Source: Comamonadaceae bacterium ALPHA2B (GTDB taxonomy: Bacteria; Pseudomonadota; Gammaproteobacteria; Burkholderiales; Burkholderiaceae_C). From it: a stretch of 64,000 nt of DNA. Positions 28,071 to 37,872 of this stretch are shown here, piece after piece (position 1 is the first letter of the stretch; every line of letters begins with the position of its first letter). Below the pieces are notes generated by a model. The model saw only the letters and a list, made by a program, of their open reading frames with translations, did no database searches and had not been told where the DNA came from. A program made the position numbers and the translations under genes. The stretch is from positions 62,001 to 126,000 of the forward strand of contig SCOE01000004.1 of NCBI GenBank assembly GCA_005503065.1, written 5' to 3'.

Positions 28071-28403
28071 ATGAAATTCATGGACGCAGTCAAGACCTGC
28101 TTCACCAAATACGCCGACTTCACCGGCCGTGCCTCTCGCTCCGAATACTGGTGGTTCGTGCTGTTCGAGGTGATCGTGCTGATCGTCGCGCAGATCATTC
28201 ACCAGTACGTCTACGCCATCGCCGCGCTGGGCTTCCTGCTGCCGGCGCTCGCGGCCGGCGCACGTCGTCTGCACGACATCGGCAAGTCGGGCTGGTTCCT
28301 GTTGCTGGGTCTGATCCCGCTGGTCAACTTCTACCTGCTCTTCCTGCTGGTGCAGCCTAGCCAGACGGAGAGCAACCAGTTCGGCGCGCCCCCCGTGGCC
28401 TGA
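28071..28403 (+). CDS. DUF805 family small membrane protein (YhaH-like)
   Basis: Inner-membrane protein of 110 residues with three or four hydrophobic segments. DUF805 marks are FTGRASRSEYWWFVLF near residue 18 and the RRLHDIGKSGWFLLL stretch near residue 65. Function unknown for the family; it is often found singly. A strong GAGGAG site lies seven bases upstream of the ATG at 28071, and an intrinsic terminator follows at 28426, so it is a single-gene unit between rutA and the polyol operon. Confidence 0.9.
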   Translation: MKFMDAVKTCFTKYADFTGRASRSEYWWFVLFEVIVLIVAQIIHQYVYAIAALGFLLPALAAGARRLHDIGKSGWFLLLGLIPLVNFYLLFLLVQPSQTESNQFGAPPVA

Positions 28404-28425
28404 GCCCGGATCGTCCGCCCTTTGC

Positions 28426-28450
28426 AAGGCCGCCTCGCGCGGCCTTTTTT
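28426..28450 (+). terminator. Intrinsic terminator after the DUF805 gene
   Basis: AAGGCCGC, loop CTCGC, GCGGCCTT followed by a T run. A perfect eight-bp stem with a T tract, 22 bp after the stop codon. Confidence 0.9.
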
Positions 28451-28624
28451 GCGTCTGTATGGCGGGCTCGATGTACATCCTGAATTGCTTCTCCTAGGGA
28501 ATCTACCGAGCACTCTGTGCAAACGAGTATCGGTGGGAGCGATGGAGGTACCGAAGCCGCAAGGCGGCGTCCTCAGAATTCCGCTCCAGCGACCGCCGTG
28601 TCGTGGAACACCAAGGAGACAACC

Positions 28625-29941
28625 ATGAAGCGTTTTGCCCAGGCGGGCCTCGTGCTCGCGCTCACCGCAGCCGGCCTGGCGGCCCACGCCGCCACCGAAC
28701 TCGTCATCGCCACCGTGAACAACGGCCACATGATCGAGATGCAGAAGCTCACCCCCTTCTTCGAGAAGGCCAACCCCGACATCAAGGTGAAATGGGTCAC
28801 GCTGGAGGAAGGCACGCTGCGCCAGCGGGTGACGACCGACATCGCCACCAAGGGCGGCCAGTTCGACGTGATGACCATCGGCCTGTATGAGGCGCCGATC
28901 TGGTCCAAGAAGGGCTGGCTCAAGCCCATTGCCACCGACGCGGCCTACGACGTGGACGACCTGCTGCCCGCGATCCGCAGCGGCCTGTCCAACGAAGGCA
29001 AGCTCTACGCGGCGCCCTTCTACGGCGAGAGCTCGATGCTCATGTACCGCAAGGACCTGGCCGACAAGGCCGGCGTGAAGTTCAGCGACCCGCCGACCTG
29101 GGCCGAGGTGAAGGCCTTCGCCGAGAAAGCCAACGACCCCAAGGCCGGCGTGTTCGGCATGTGCCTGCGCGGCAAGCCGGGCTGGGGCGACAACATGGCT
29201 TTCCTCACCACCCTGGTCAACACCAACGGCGGCCAGTGGTTCGACATGCAGTGGAAGCCGCAGATCGACACCAAGCCCTGGAAGGACGCCATCAACTTCT
29301 ATGTCGACCTGATGAAGAAGGCCGGCCCTCCGGGCGCCGCGGCCAACAGCTTCAACGAGAACCTGGCCCTTTTCAACGAAGGCAAGTGCGCGCAGTGGGT
29401 CGATGCCACCATCGCCGCATCGTTCATCTCCGACCCCAAGCAGTCGAAGGTGGCCGACAAGGTGGCCTATGCCGCAGCGCCGGTCGCCGTTACGCCCAAG
29501 GGCTCCAACTGGCTGTGGTCGTGGAACCTGGCCATCCCCGCCAGCTCGACCAAGGACGAGGCGGCGCAGAAGTTCATCCGCTGGGCCACCTCGAAGGACT
29601 ACATCAATCTGGTGGCCAAGGAGCAGGGCTGGGGTGCGGTGCCGACCGGCACGCGCAAGTCGACCTACGCCAATCCGGAGTTCCAGAAGGTCGCCAAGTT
29701 CGCTGCGGCCGAGAAGAAGGCCATCGACTCGGCCAACCCCAATCCGGGTGAGAACACGCTGCCCAAGTCGCCGTATGCCGGCGTGCAGTACGCGGCGATC
29801 CCCGAATTCCAGGCCATCGGCGTGGGCGTGGGCCAGCAGATGAGCGCGGCGCTCGCGGGCAAGGTCACGGTCGACCAGGCGCTGAAGACCTCGCAGACCC
29901 TGGCCGAGCGCGAGATGAAGAAGGGCGGCTACTACAAGTAG
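28625..29941 (+). CDS. mtlE: ABC transporter sugar-alcohol-binding protein (MtlE/SmoE type)
   Basis: Periplasmic binding protein of a polyol importer, 438 residues. Signal peptide about residues 1-22 (ending GLAAHA). The mature protein is a type I solute-binding fold like maltose-binding protein: ELVIATVNNGHMIEMQKLTP, FDVMTIGLYEAPIWSKKGWL, LYAAPFYGESSMLMYRKDL. The match of sequence style and gene order to mtlE (Pseudomonas) and smoE (Rhodobacter) indicates mannitol, sorbitol or arabinitol as ligand. Start at 28625 has AAGGAGACAACC directly upstream. First gene of the operon running to about 36674. Confidence 0.9.
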   Translation: MKRFAQAGLVLALTAAGLAAHAATELVIATVNNGHMIEMQKLTPFFEKANPDIKVKWVTLEEGTLRQRVTTDIATKGGQFDVMTIGLYEAPIWSKKGWLKPIATDAAYDVDDLLPAIRSGLSNEGKLYAAPFYGESSMLMYRKDLADKAGVKFSDPPTWAEVKAFAEKANDPKAGVFGMCLRGKPGWGDNMAFLTTLVNTNGGQWFDMQWKPQIDTKPWKDAINFYVDLMKKAGPPGAAANSFNENLALFNEGKCAQWVDATIAASFISDPKQSKVADKVAYAAAPVAVTPKGSNWLWSWNLAIPASSTKDEAAQKFIRWATSKDYINLVAKEQGWGAVPTGTRKSTYANPEFQKVAKFAAAEKKAIDSANPNPGENTLPKSPYAGVQYAAIPEFQAIGVGVGQQMSAALAGKVTVDQALKTSQTLAEREMKKGGYYK

Positions 29942-30014
29942 GCATCGCGTGGCGGCCCGGTGCCAGGGAGGCGCCGGGCCATTGTGTGTTGCTGATGCCT
30001 GCCGGAGTGCTGCC

Positions 30015-30872
30015 ATGAAAAGACTGCTGCCCCGGGCCCTGATGGCGCCCGCCGTGATCGCGCTCTTCCTCTGGATGATCGTGCCGCTGTTGATGACCCT
30101 GTACTTCTCGTTCGTCAACTACAACCTGATGCAGCCCGGCGAGCGAACCTTTGCCGGCATCGACAACTTCCACTATTTCGTCACCGACCCGGACTTCTGG
30201 CCGGCAGTGTGGAACACGCTGCTGCTGATCGGCAGCGTGGTGCTCATCACCGTGGTGCTGGGGGTGCTGCTCGCGCTGCTGGTGAACGAGCCCTTCCCGG
30301 GGCGCGGCATCGTGCGGGTGCTGCTGATCTCGCCCTTCTTCGTCATGCCCGCAGTCAACGCCCTGCTGTGGAAGCACATGATGATGAACCCGATCTACGG
30401 CATCCTGGCCGACGTGTGGCGCATGTTCGGCGCCGAGCCGGTCGACTGGCTCACCGACTGGCCACTGCTGTCGGTGATCGTGATGGTGGCGTGGCAGTGG
30501 CTGCCCTTCGCCTGCCTGATCTTCATCACGTCGCTGCAGTCGCTCGACCGCGAGCAGATGGAGGCTGCGCGCATGGACGGCGCCAGCGCCCGCCAGCGCT
30601 TCTGGTATCTCACGCTGCCGCACCTGGGGCGGCCCATGGCGGTGGTGATCATGATCGAGATGATCTTCCTGCTCAGCGTGTTCGCCGAGATCGCCATCAC
30701 CACCAACGGCGGCCCGGGCAACGCCAGCACCAACATCACTTACATGATCTTCAAGCAGTCGCTGATGAACTTCGATGTCGGCGTGGCGTCGGCCGGTGCG
30801 CTGTTCGCGGTGATCCTGGCCAACATCGTCGCGGCCTTCCTGATCCGCATCATCGGCAAGAACCTGGACTGA
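30015..30872 (+). CDS. mtlF: Polyol ABC transporter permease (MtlF/SmoF type)
   Basis: Inner-membrane permease of 285 residues with six hydrophobic segments, the first being MAPAVIALFLWMIVPLLMTL. The docking loop reads EQMEAARMDGASARQRFWYLTLP. The start at 30015 (MKRLLPRALM) is preferred over an in-frame codon at 29949 because it leaves a normal short cytoplasmic N-terminus and has CCGGAG upstream. It pairs with the next gene to form the channel. Confidence 0.9.
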   Translation: MKRLLPRALMAPAVIALFLWMIVPLLMTLYFSFVNYNLMQPGERTFAGIDNFHYFVTDPDFWPAVWNTLLLIGSVVLITVVLGVLLALLVNEPFPGRGIVRVLLISPFFVMPAVNALLWKHMMMNPIYGILADVWRMFGAEPVDWLTDWPLLSVIVMVAWQWLPFACLIFITSLQSLDREQMEAARMDGASARQRFWYLTLPHLGRPMAVVIMIEMIFLLSVFAEIAITTNGGPGNASTNITYMIFKQSLMNFDVGVASAGALFAVILANIVAAFLIRIIGKNLD

Positions 30873-30885
30873 GGAGACGACGTAC

Positions 30886-31722
30886 ATGTCCCACGCATCT
30901 CCCCCCAGCACGCTGCTGCCGACGACCATCCGCACGGTGGCGGCCTGGGTCGTCACGCTGCTGCTGTTCTTCCCGCTCGGCTGGTTGTTCCTCACGGCCT
31001 TCAAGACCGAGCTGCAGGCCATCGCCGTGCCGCCGCTCTTCGTCTTCGAGCCGACGATGGAGAACTTCACCGAGGTGCAGCGCCGCAGCGACTACCTGCT
31101 GTACGCGCGCAACTCGCTCATCACCAGTCTCGCCTCCACGGTCATCGGGCTGGCGATCGCGCTGCCTGCGGCCTACTCGATGGCCTTCTTCCGCACCAAG
31201 CGGACGCGCGACATCCTCATGTGGATGCTCTCCACCAAGATGATGCCGGCCGTTGGGGCGCTGGTGCCCATCTACGTGCTGGCGCAGACCGCCGGCCTGC
31301 TGGACACGCTGCCCGCGCTGACCATCGTGTTCACGCTGTCGAACCTGCCCATCATGGTGTGGATGCTCTACACGAGCCTCAAGGACATCCCGGGCGAGAT
31401 CCTCGAGGCGGCCCGCATGGACGGCGCCACGCTGTGGAAGGAGTTCCGTTACGTCGTGATGCCGCTGTCCGTCGGCGGCCTGGCTTCCTGCGGCCTGCTG
31501 TGCCTGGTGCTGAGCTGGAACGAGGCCTTCTGGGCGCTGAACCTCACCTCCGCCAAGGCCGGCACGCTGGCCACGCTCATCGCTTCGTACTCCAGCCCCG
31601 AGGGCCTGTTCTGGGCCAAGCTGTCGGCCGCGTCGCTGATGGCAATCGCACCCATCGTGGTGTTCGGCTGGTTCTCACAAAAGCAACTGGTGCAGGGCTT
31701 GACGTTCGGCGCCGTGAAGTAA
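30886..31722 (+). CDS. mtlG: Polyol ABC transporter permease (MtlG/SmoG type)
   Basis: Second inner-membrane permease, 278 residues with six hydrophobic segments. The docking loop is EILEAARMDGATLWKEFRYVVMP. A GAGGAGACG site precedes the ATG, 13 bp after the previous stop. The C-terminal end (KQLVQGLTFGAVK) is the usual end of carbohydrate permeases of the MalG class. Confidence 0.92.
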   Translation: MSHASPPSTLLPTTIRTVAAWVVTLLLFFPLGWLFLTAFKTELQAIAVPPLFVFEPTMENFTEVQRRSDYLLYARNSLITSLASTVIGLAIALPAAYSMAFFRTKRTRDILMWMLSTKMMPAVGALVPIYVLAQTAGLLDTLPALTIVFTLSNLPIMVWMLYTSLKDIPGEILEAARMDGATLWKEFRYVVMPLSVGGLASCGLLCLVLSWNEAFWALNLTSAKAGTLATLIASYSSPEGLFWAKLSAASLMAIAPIVVFGWFSQKQLVQGLTFGAVK

Positions 31723-31743
31723 ACGAAGAAGGGGACAAAGACC

Positions 31744-32778
<1,035 letters not shown>

Positions 32779-32802
32779 TCCATCCTTTCGGAGAGTGTTT
32801 CC

Positions 32803-34230
32803 GTGACTTCCCCTTCGGCGCCCGCCGCTTCCGGCTTCGTGGTGCTTCACCTCGGCCTGGGCTCTTTCCACAGGGCGCACCAGGCCGTGTACCTGCAGGC
32901 ACTGCGTGCCACGGGCGACCTGCAGTGGTCGCTGGCCGGCACCAACCTGCGGCCCGACATGGCCGATGTGTTGGCAGCGCTGCAGGCGCAGGGCGGTGCG
33001 TACACGCTGGAGACCGTGTCGCCGGCCGGCGACTACCGCTACGAGCGCATCGAATCGATCCGCGAGGTCATTCCCTATGCGCCCGGGCAGGCGGCCATGG
33101 TGGCGCGCGGCGCCGACCCGGCCACGCGCATCGTGTCCTTCACGGTGACCGAGGCGGGCTACTACCTCGACAACGATCACCGGCTGGACCTGGGCTTCGC
33201 CGATCTCGCCGCCGACATCGAGCGCGTGCGCCGCGGCGAGGCCGGTGAGACGGTGTACGGCGCCGTCGCGGCCATCCTGCGCGCGCGGATGGCCGCGAAT
33301 GCCGGCCCGGTCACGCTGCTGAACTGCGACAACCTGCGCCACAACGGCGAGCGCTTTCGGGCGGGCCTGCTGGAGTTCATCGACCGCGCCGGCGACGTGC
33401 CGCTCTCGGCCTGGGCGCAGGCGAATACCACCTGCCCCAACGCGATGGTGGACCGCATCACGCCCCGCCCGCCCGCCGAGTTGCGCGAGCGCGTGCGGCG
33501 CGCCACGGGCTGGGACGACGCGGCGCCCGTGACCGGCGAGAGCTTCATCCAATGGGTGATCGAGGACGAATTCATCGCCGGACGCCCCGCGTGGGAGAAG
33601 GTCGGCGTGGAGCTGGTCGGGTCCGTGCAGCCCTACGAGGAAGCCAAGATCCGCATCCTCAACGCCAGCCACAGCTGCATCGCCTGGGCCGGCACGCTGC
33701 TGGGTTTGCAGTTCATTCACGAGGGCGCGCTCACGCCCTCGATCCGCCGGATGGCTTATGACTATGTCACCGACGACGTGATCCCCTGCCTCGGCACGCC
33801 CGGCGAACCCAGCCCGGTCGATCTGCCGCGCTACCGCGACGTGGTGCTCGAGCGCTTCTCCAACCCGGCCATCCGCGACACCAACCAGCGGGTGGCGGCC
33901 GACGGCTTCTCGAAGATTCCCGGGTTCATCGCGCCCACCGTGCGCGAGCGCCTGGCCGCAGGCGCAAGCATCGACAGCGTGGCGATGCTGCCCGCGTTGT
34001 TCCTGGCCTTCCTGCAGCGTTGGCACCGGGGCGAGCTGCCGTATGCCTACCAGGACCAGGGCATGGACCCTGCCACGGCACACACCATCTGCGACGCGGC
34101 CGATCCCGTGGCCGCGCTGTGCGCCGATGCGGGCCTGTGGGGCGAACTCGCCGGCGATGCGCGGCTGGTCTCGGCCGTGCGACGCGCAGCGGACCGCGTC
34201 GCGATGTTCGAGGCGCATCAGGGTCGATGA
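32803..34230 (+). CDS. mtlD: Mannitol dehydrogenase family protein (mannitol 2- or D-arabinitol 4-dehydrogenase)
   Basis: NAD-dependent long-chain polyol dehydrogenase, 475 residues, oxidising mannitol to fructose or D-arabinitol to D-xylulose. The N-terminal domain begins VVLHLGLGSFHRAHQAVYL. The catalytic signature K-x-R-x-L-N-x-x-H is present as Lys282, Asn287 and His290 in AKIRILNASH. The start is GTG at 32803 with a CGGAGAG site upstream. Both routes are served in this operon: a PfkB kinase for fructose and xylulokinase for xylulose. The preferred substrate cannot be told from sequence. Confidence 0.9.
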   Translation: MTSPSAPAASGFVVLHLGLGSFHRAHQAVYLQALRATGDLQWSLAGTNLRPDMADVLAALQAQGGAYTLETVSPAGDYRYERIESIREVIPYAPGQAAMVARGADPATRIVSFTVTEAGYYLDNDHRLDLGFADLAADIERVRRGEAGETVYGAVAAILRARMAANAGPVTLLNCDNLRHNGERFRAGLLEFIDRAGDVPLSAWAQANTTCPNAMVDRITPRPPAELRERVRRATGWDDAAPVTGESFIQWVIEDEFIAGRPAWEKVGVELVGSVQPYEEAKIRILNASHSCIAWAGTLLGLQFIHEGALTPSIRRMAYDYVTDDVIPCLGTPGEPSPVDLPRYRDVVLERFSNPAIRDTNQRVAADGFSKIPGFIAPTVRERLAAGASIDSVAMLPALFLAFLQRWHRGELPYAYQDQGMDPATAHTICDAADPVAALCADAGLWGELAGDARLVSAVRRAADRVAMFEAHQGR

Positions 34231-34244
34231 GCGTGGAGGCCGCG

Positions 34245-35177
34245 ATGCGCATCGTCTTCGTCGGCGAGTCGCTGATCGACTTCACCGCAGCCGGTGCGCT
34301 GGCTTTCCAGGGCCACGTGGGCGGCGCACTGGCCAACAGCGCGGTGGCCGCAGCACGCCTGGGTGTGCCGACCGGCTTCGTCACGCAGCTGTCGACCGAC
34401 CTGTTCGGCGAGCGCCTGCTGGAGCGCTTCACGCGCGACGGCATCGACACCCGCTTCGTGCTGCGCAGCGATGCGCCGAGCACGCTGGCCTTCGTCGAGC
34501 GCACGTCGACCAGCAACCGCTATGCCTTCTACATGCAGGGCACGGCGGACACGTTGTGGACCCCGACGGAGTTGCCGGCGCTGCCCGACAGTTGCCGCTG
34601 GCTGCACTTCGGCTCCATCTCGCTGCTGCACGAGCCGGCCGCGGCGCGCATCGGCGAATTCGTCGAGGCGCAGCGTGGCCGCCGGCTGGTGTTCTTCGAC
34701 CCGAACGCGCGGCCCAGCCTCATCCGCGACCCGGTCGACTGGCGGCGGCGCTGCGGCCGCTGGCTGGCCGCGGCCGATCTGGTGAAGATGAGCGACGAGG
34801 ACGCCGAGGTGCTGGCGCCTGGCCGACCGCTGACCGATGTGGCCATGGACTGCCTGCGCCACGGGCCGCGCGCCGTGGTCATCACGCGCGGCGCCGGGGG
34901 CGCGACGCTGTACCGTCCCGGCGCGGAGCCGGTGGAGGTGTCGCCGCCGCCCACGCAGGTGGTCGACACGATTGGCGCCGGCGACACCTTCGCGGCGGGG
35001 CTGACCGTGGCCTTGCTGGAGCAGGGCGTAGAAACCCCCGAAGCGCTGGAGTCGCTGCCCACCGCGCAGTGGTCGCAGGTGCTGCGCTTTGCTGCCGCTG
35101 CGGCGGCCCTCAACTGCATGCGCGAAGGCGCCGATCCGCCGCGCCGCAGCGAAGTCGATGCGCTGATCGCCGCTTGA
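34245..35177 (+). CDS. PfkB-family sugar kinase, probable fructokinase
   Basis: Cytoplasmic kinase of about 310 residues that would phosphorylate fructose from mannitol (MtlZ-like role). The ribokinase fold is shown by MRIVFVGESLIDF at the start, GGALANSAVAAARLG, FFDPNARPSLI, and the signature DTIGAGDTFAAG with the catalytic Asp at about residue 247. The start at 34245 is chosen because a perfect GGAGG lies five bases upstream. An in-frame ATG at 34227 overlaps the dehydrogenase stop (ATGA) but lacks such a site. Confidence 0.88.
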   Translation: MRIVFVGESLIDFTAAGALAFQGHVGGALANSAVAAARLGVPTGFVTQLSTDLFGERLLERFTRDGIDTRFVLRSDAPSTLAFVERTSTSNRYAFYMQGTADTLWTPTELPALPDSCRWLHFGSISLLHEPAAARIGEFVEAQRGRRLVFFDPNARPSLIRDPVDWRRRCGRWLAAADLVKMSDEDAEVLAPGRPLTDVAMDCLRHGPRAVVITRGAGGATLYRPGAEPVEVSPPPTQVVDTIGAGDTFAAGLTVALLEQGVETPEALESLPTAQWSQVLRFAAAAAALNCMREGADPPRRSEVDALIAA

Positions 35178-35200
35178 CCGGACCGACGTCCTGCGCCCAG

Positions 35201-35869
35201 ATGACCGCCGGCTTTCATCTCTACCTCGACAGCGCCGACCTCGGCGAACTGCGTGCCTGCCTGCCGCACCCCACGATTCACGGCGTGACCACCAATCCCA
35301 CGTTGCTGCGGCGCGCGGGCGTGTCCCGGCGCGACCTGCCGGCGCTGCTGCACGAATGCCTGGCGCTCGGCGCGCGGCAGGTGCAGGCCCAGGTCCAGGC
35401 GGCGGACGCGGACGGGATGCTGGACGACGCCCGCGGCCTGCTCGCCGGCTTCGAGCCGGGCCAACTGGTGGTGAAAATTCCCGCCACGCGCGAAGGACTG
35501 CGTGCCGGCGCACGGCTCAGCGCAGCCGGCCATCCCGTGACCTACACGGCGGTCTATGCGCCCGAGCAGGCCCATTTTGCCGCCATGCTCGGGGCGGCCT
35601 ACGCCGCGCCCTACCTGGGCCGGCTGGAGGACAGCGGCGTCGATGGCCTGGCGCTCATTGCGCGCATGCAGGCGCTGGTCCGGCAGAGCGGTGCGGCGAC
35701 GCGTCTGCTGGTGGCCAGTGTGCGCTCCCGCGAGGCCTACCTCTCGCTCTTGGCGCTGGGCGTGGGCGCCGTCACCGTCCCGCCGCGGTTGCTGCCCGAG
35801 CTGCTCGACCATCCCGCGACGCTGGACGCCGAGCGCGCTTTCCTGGCCGACGCACAGGCCCTCAACTGA
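35201..35869 (+). CDS. Fructose-6-phosphate aldolase-like small transaldolase
   Basis: Member of the small transaldolase group (FSA/TalC), 222 residues against about 220 for FSA. Family features: Asp10 in HLYLDSADL, GVTTNPTLLRRAG, Schiff-base Lys92 in LVVKIPATREG, YLGRLEDSG and the C-terminal TVPPRLLPELLDHPA. FSA cleaves fructose 6-phosphate to dihydroxyacetone and glyceraldehyde 3-phosphate; a transaldolase activity is the alternative. A full-size tal lies at 7570, so this is an added, operon-specific enzyme. It starts 23 bp after the kinase gene. Confidence 0.82.
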   Translation: MTAGFHLYLDSADLGELRACLPHPTIHGVTTNPTLLRRAGVSRRDLPALLHECLALGARQVQAQVQAADADGMLDDARGLLAGFEPGQLVVKIPATREGLRAGARLSAAGHPVTYTAVYAPEQAHFAAMLGAAYAAPYLGRLEDSGVDGLALIARMQALVRQSGAATRLLVASVRSREAYLSLLALGVGAVTVPPRLLPELLDHPATLDAERAFLADAQALN

Positions 35870-35885
35870 ATCCGAAGGAGAACCC

Positions 35886-36674
35886 ATGACGCCCCGACTC
35901 GCCCATCGCCATGTGCTGATCACCGGTGCCGGTGGCGGCATCGGCCTGGCCATGGCGCACGCCTGCCTGGCAGAGGGCGCGAGATGCAGCCTCGTCGACC
36001 GCGCCACCGACACGCCGGCCGCCGTGCAGGCGTTGCAGGACGCGCACCCCGACGCCGTGGCCTACATTGCTGCCGACATCACGCGCAGCGGCGACATCGC
36101 ACGCCTGCTCGACACCGCGGTGGCCCGTTTCGGCCCGGTGCACACGCTGGTCAACAACGCCGCCGTGTTCGACCTCGCGCCGCTGCTCGAGAGCGACGAG
36201 GCCTCCTTCGACCGGCTGTTCGCCGTCAACGTCAAGGGCCTGTTCTTCGTCATGCAGGCCGTGCTGCGGCACATGGTGCAGGCGGGGACCGAGGGCGGCT
36301 CGGTCATCAACCTCGCCTCGCAGGCGGGCCGCCGCGGCGAGGCGCTGGTGTCGCACTACTGCGCCACCAAGGCGGCCGTCATCAGCTACACGCAGAGCGC
36401 GGCGCTGGCGATGGCGCCGCACGGCATCCGCGTCAATGCCATCTCGCCCGGCGTGGTCGACACGCCGATGTGGGACCAGGTCGACGGCCTGTTCGCCCGC
36501 CACGAGCACCTGGCGCCCGGCGAGAAGAAGCGCCAGGTCGGCCTGGCCGTGCCGCTGGGCCGCATGGGCCGCCCCGACGACCTGGGCGGCGCCTGCGTCT
36601 TCCTGGCCAGCGACGAGGCCCGCTACATCACGGCGCAGACGCTCAACGTCGACGGTGGCAACGTCATGAGCTAA
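35886..36674 (+). CDS. SDR-family polyol dehydrogenase, sorbitol dehydrogenase (SmoS)-like
   Basis: NAD(P)-dependent short-chain dehydrogenase, 262 residues. Cofactor motif GAGGGIG at about 14-20, NNAA at 90-93, catalytic Ser145, Tyr158 and Lys162 (YxxxK in SHYCATKAA), and the PGVVDTPMW segment. Length and style match SmoS, which oxidises sorbitol to fructose and galactitol to tagatose. A GAAGGAG site precedes the ATG. With the mannitol dehydrogenase it would widen the polyol range of the operon. The kinase, aldolase and SDR genes are tightly spaced. Confidence 0.88.
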   Translation: MTPRLAHRHVLITGAGGGIGLAMAHACLAEGARCSLVDRATDTPAAVQALQDAHPDAVAYIAADITRSGDIARLLDTAVARFGPVHTLVNNAAVFDLAPLLESDEASFDRLFAVNVKGLFFVMQAVLRHMVQAGTEGGSVINLASQAGRRGEALVSHYCATKAAVISYTQSAALAMAPHGIRVNAISPGVVDTPMWDQVDGLFARHEHLAPGEKKRQVGLAVPLGRMGRPDDLGGACVFLASDEARYITAQTLNVDGGNVMS

Positions 36675-36693
36675 GGTGCGTGCGTTGCCGCAG

Positions 36694-37677
36694 ATGACGA
36701 TGATCCCCACTGCCATGAACCCCTCCACGCGCGAGCGCACCGTCCGGCCGGCCCGTGTGGCACGGCCCCGCCAGCGCCAGCCCGAGCTCGAGCGCGACTT
36801 CACCCGCTCACCGGCCCTGGGCTACGAGGCGTCCGAGGAGACCGGCCTGGTTCGCTGCCTGGCGCACGGCTATCCCACGCCCCTGGCGCGGTGGCACTTC
36901 CACGACGAGTACGAGCTGCACCTGATCACCGCCACCTCCGGCAAGGCCTTCATCGGCGACTGGATCGGCCCCTTCGAGCCCGGGCACCTGGTACTGTGCG
37001 GCCCGCGCCTGCCGCACAACTGGATCTCCTTCGACGTGGGCGACGGCGGCGTGGCCGAGCGCGACCTGGTCATCCAGTTCCGCCACGAGCCGCTGCAGCA
37101 GGCGTCCGACGACATCCCCGAGTTGCGCGACGTGATGCAGTTGCTCGAGCGCGCCCGCCGCGGGGTGGAGTTCTTCGGCCTGTCCGAGCGCGCGCGTGCG
37201 CACTGGGACCAGATCAAGGCCACGCGGGGCATGCGGCGCTTCGGCCACTTCTGCGAGTTCATGGCCGACCTCGCGCAGTGCCCCGACTACCGGCTGCTGT
37301 CCACCGTGCAGATCCAGGGCGCCGAGGGCGATGCGGAGGTCGACCAGATCAACCGCATCGTCAACCGCATCACCGGCAACGTCGCAGAGCCCATCAGCGC
37401 CGGCGACGTGGCGGCCGAACTGGGCATGAGCGAATCGCGCTTCTCGCGCTTCTTCCGCCGCTCCACCGGCAACAGCTTCACCGACTTCGTCAACCGCGTG
37501 CGCATCAACAGCGCCTGCCACCTGCTGATGCAGACCGACCACTACGTGACCGACATCTGCTACCAGGTCGGCTTCAACAACGTGGCCAACTTCAACCGGC
37601 GCTTCCTCGAGATCAAGGGCATGACCCCGACCGAGTTCCGCCGCCAGGCCGACCACCGGTTCGGCGGAAGCCACTGA
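36694..37677 (+). CDS. AraC-family regulator of polyol use (MtlR-like)
   Basis: Transcription activator of about 327 residues. An N-terminal cupin-like sensing part (GYPTPLARWHFHDEYELHLI through LPHNWISFD) is followed by a C-terminal AraC DNA-binding domain with two helix-turn-helix units (ISAGDVAAELGMSESRFSRF and VTDICYQVGFNNVANFNRRF). Its place at the end of a mannitol-type operon matches MtlR of Pseudomonas fluorescens. The start is unclear: GTG 36676, ATG 36694 and ATG 36715 are all in frame and none has a strong ribosome-binding site. Confidence 0.88.
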   Translation: MTMIPTAMNPSTRERTVRPARVARPRQRQPELERDFTRSPALGYEASEETGLVRCLAHGYPTPLARWHFHDEYELHLITATSGKAFIGDWIGPFEPGHLVLCGPRLPHNWISFDVGDGGVAERDLVIQFRHEPLQQASDDIPELRDVMQLLERARRGVEFFGLSERARAHWDQIKATRGMRRFGHFCEFMADLAQCPDYRLLSTVQIQGAEGDAEVDQINRIVNRITGNVAEPISAGDVAAELGMSESRFSRFFRRSTGNSFTDFVNRVRINSACHLLMQTDHYVTDICYQVGFNNVANFNRRFLEIKGMTPTEFRRQADHRFGGSH

Positions 37678-37710
37678 TGCGTCGCGCTTCGCCTGCCCCG
37701 GCCCGTCCGG

Positions 37711-37754
37711 GCTGAGCCTGTCGAAGCCGGGGGCAGCGCTTCGACAGGCTCAGC
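37711..37754. repeat. Inverted repeat of the GCTGAGCCTGTCGAAGC type
   Basis: Left arm GCTGAGCCTGTCGAAGC (37711-37727) and its exact complement GCTTCGACAGGCTCAGC (37738-37754), 17 bp each with a ten-base loop. I recognise the sequence as a widespread proteobacterial dispersed palindrome. It follows the AraC gene by 33 bp and could act as a transcript stabiliser or weak terminator. Confidence 0.85.
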
Positions 37755-37798
37755 GCGAACGATGCGTGCCGAACGCCCTGTTCGCCGGCGTCGGCATA

Positions 37799-37858
37799 TG
37801 CTACGAAATTGATAGCTGCTTGCGGTCGCTGGACGGCCGTTACAGCCACTTTTTGCTT
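37799..37858 (-). repeat. Dispersed repeat family A copy 3 (reverse orientation)
   Basis: Read on the minus strand it ends in AGCAGCTATCAATTTCGTAGCA, preceded by arms around GGCCGT. It reaches to about 14 bp before the xylulokinase start, so the ribosome-binding region of that gene is next to or part of the element. Confidence 0.7.
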
Positions 37859-37872
37859 GAAAGATCGACGCC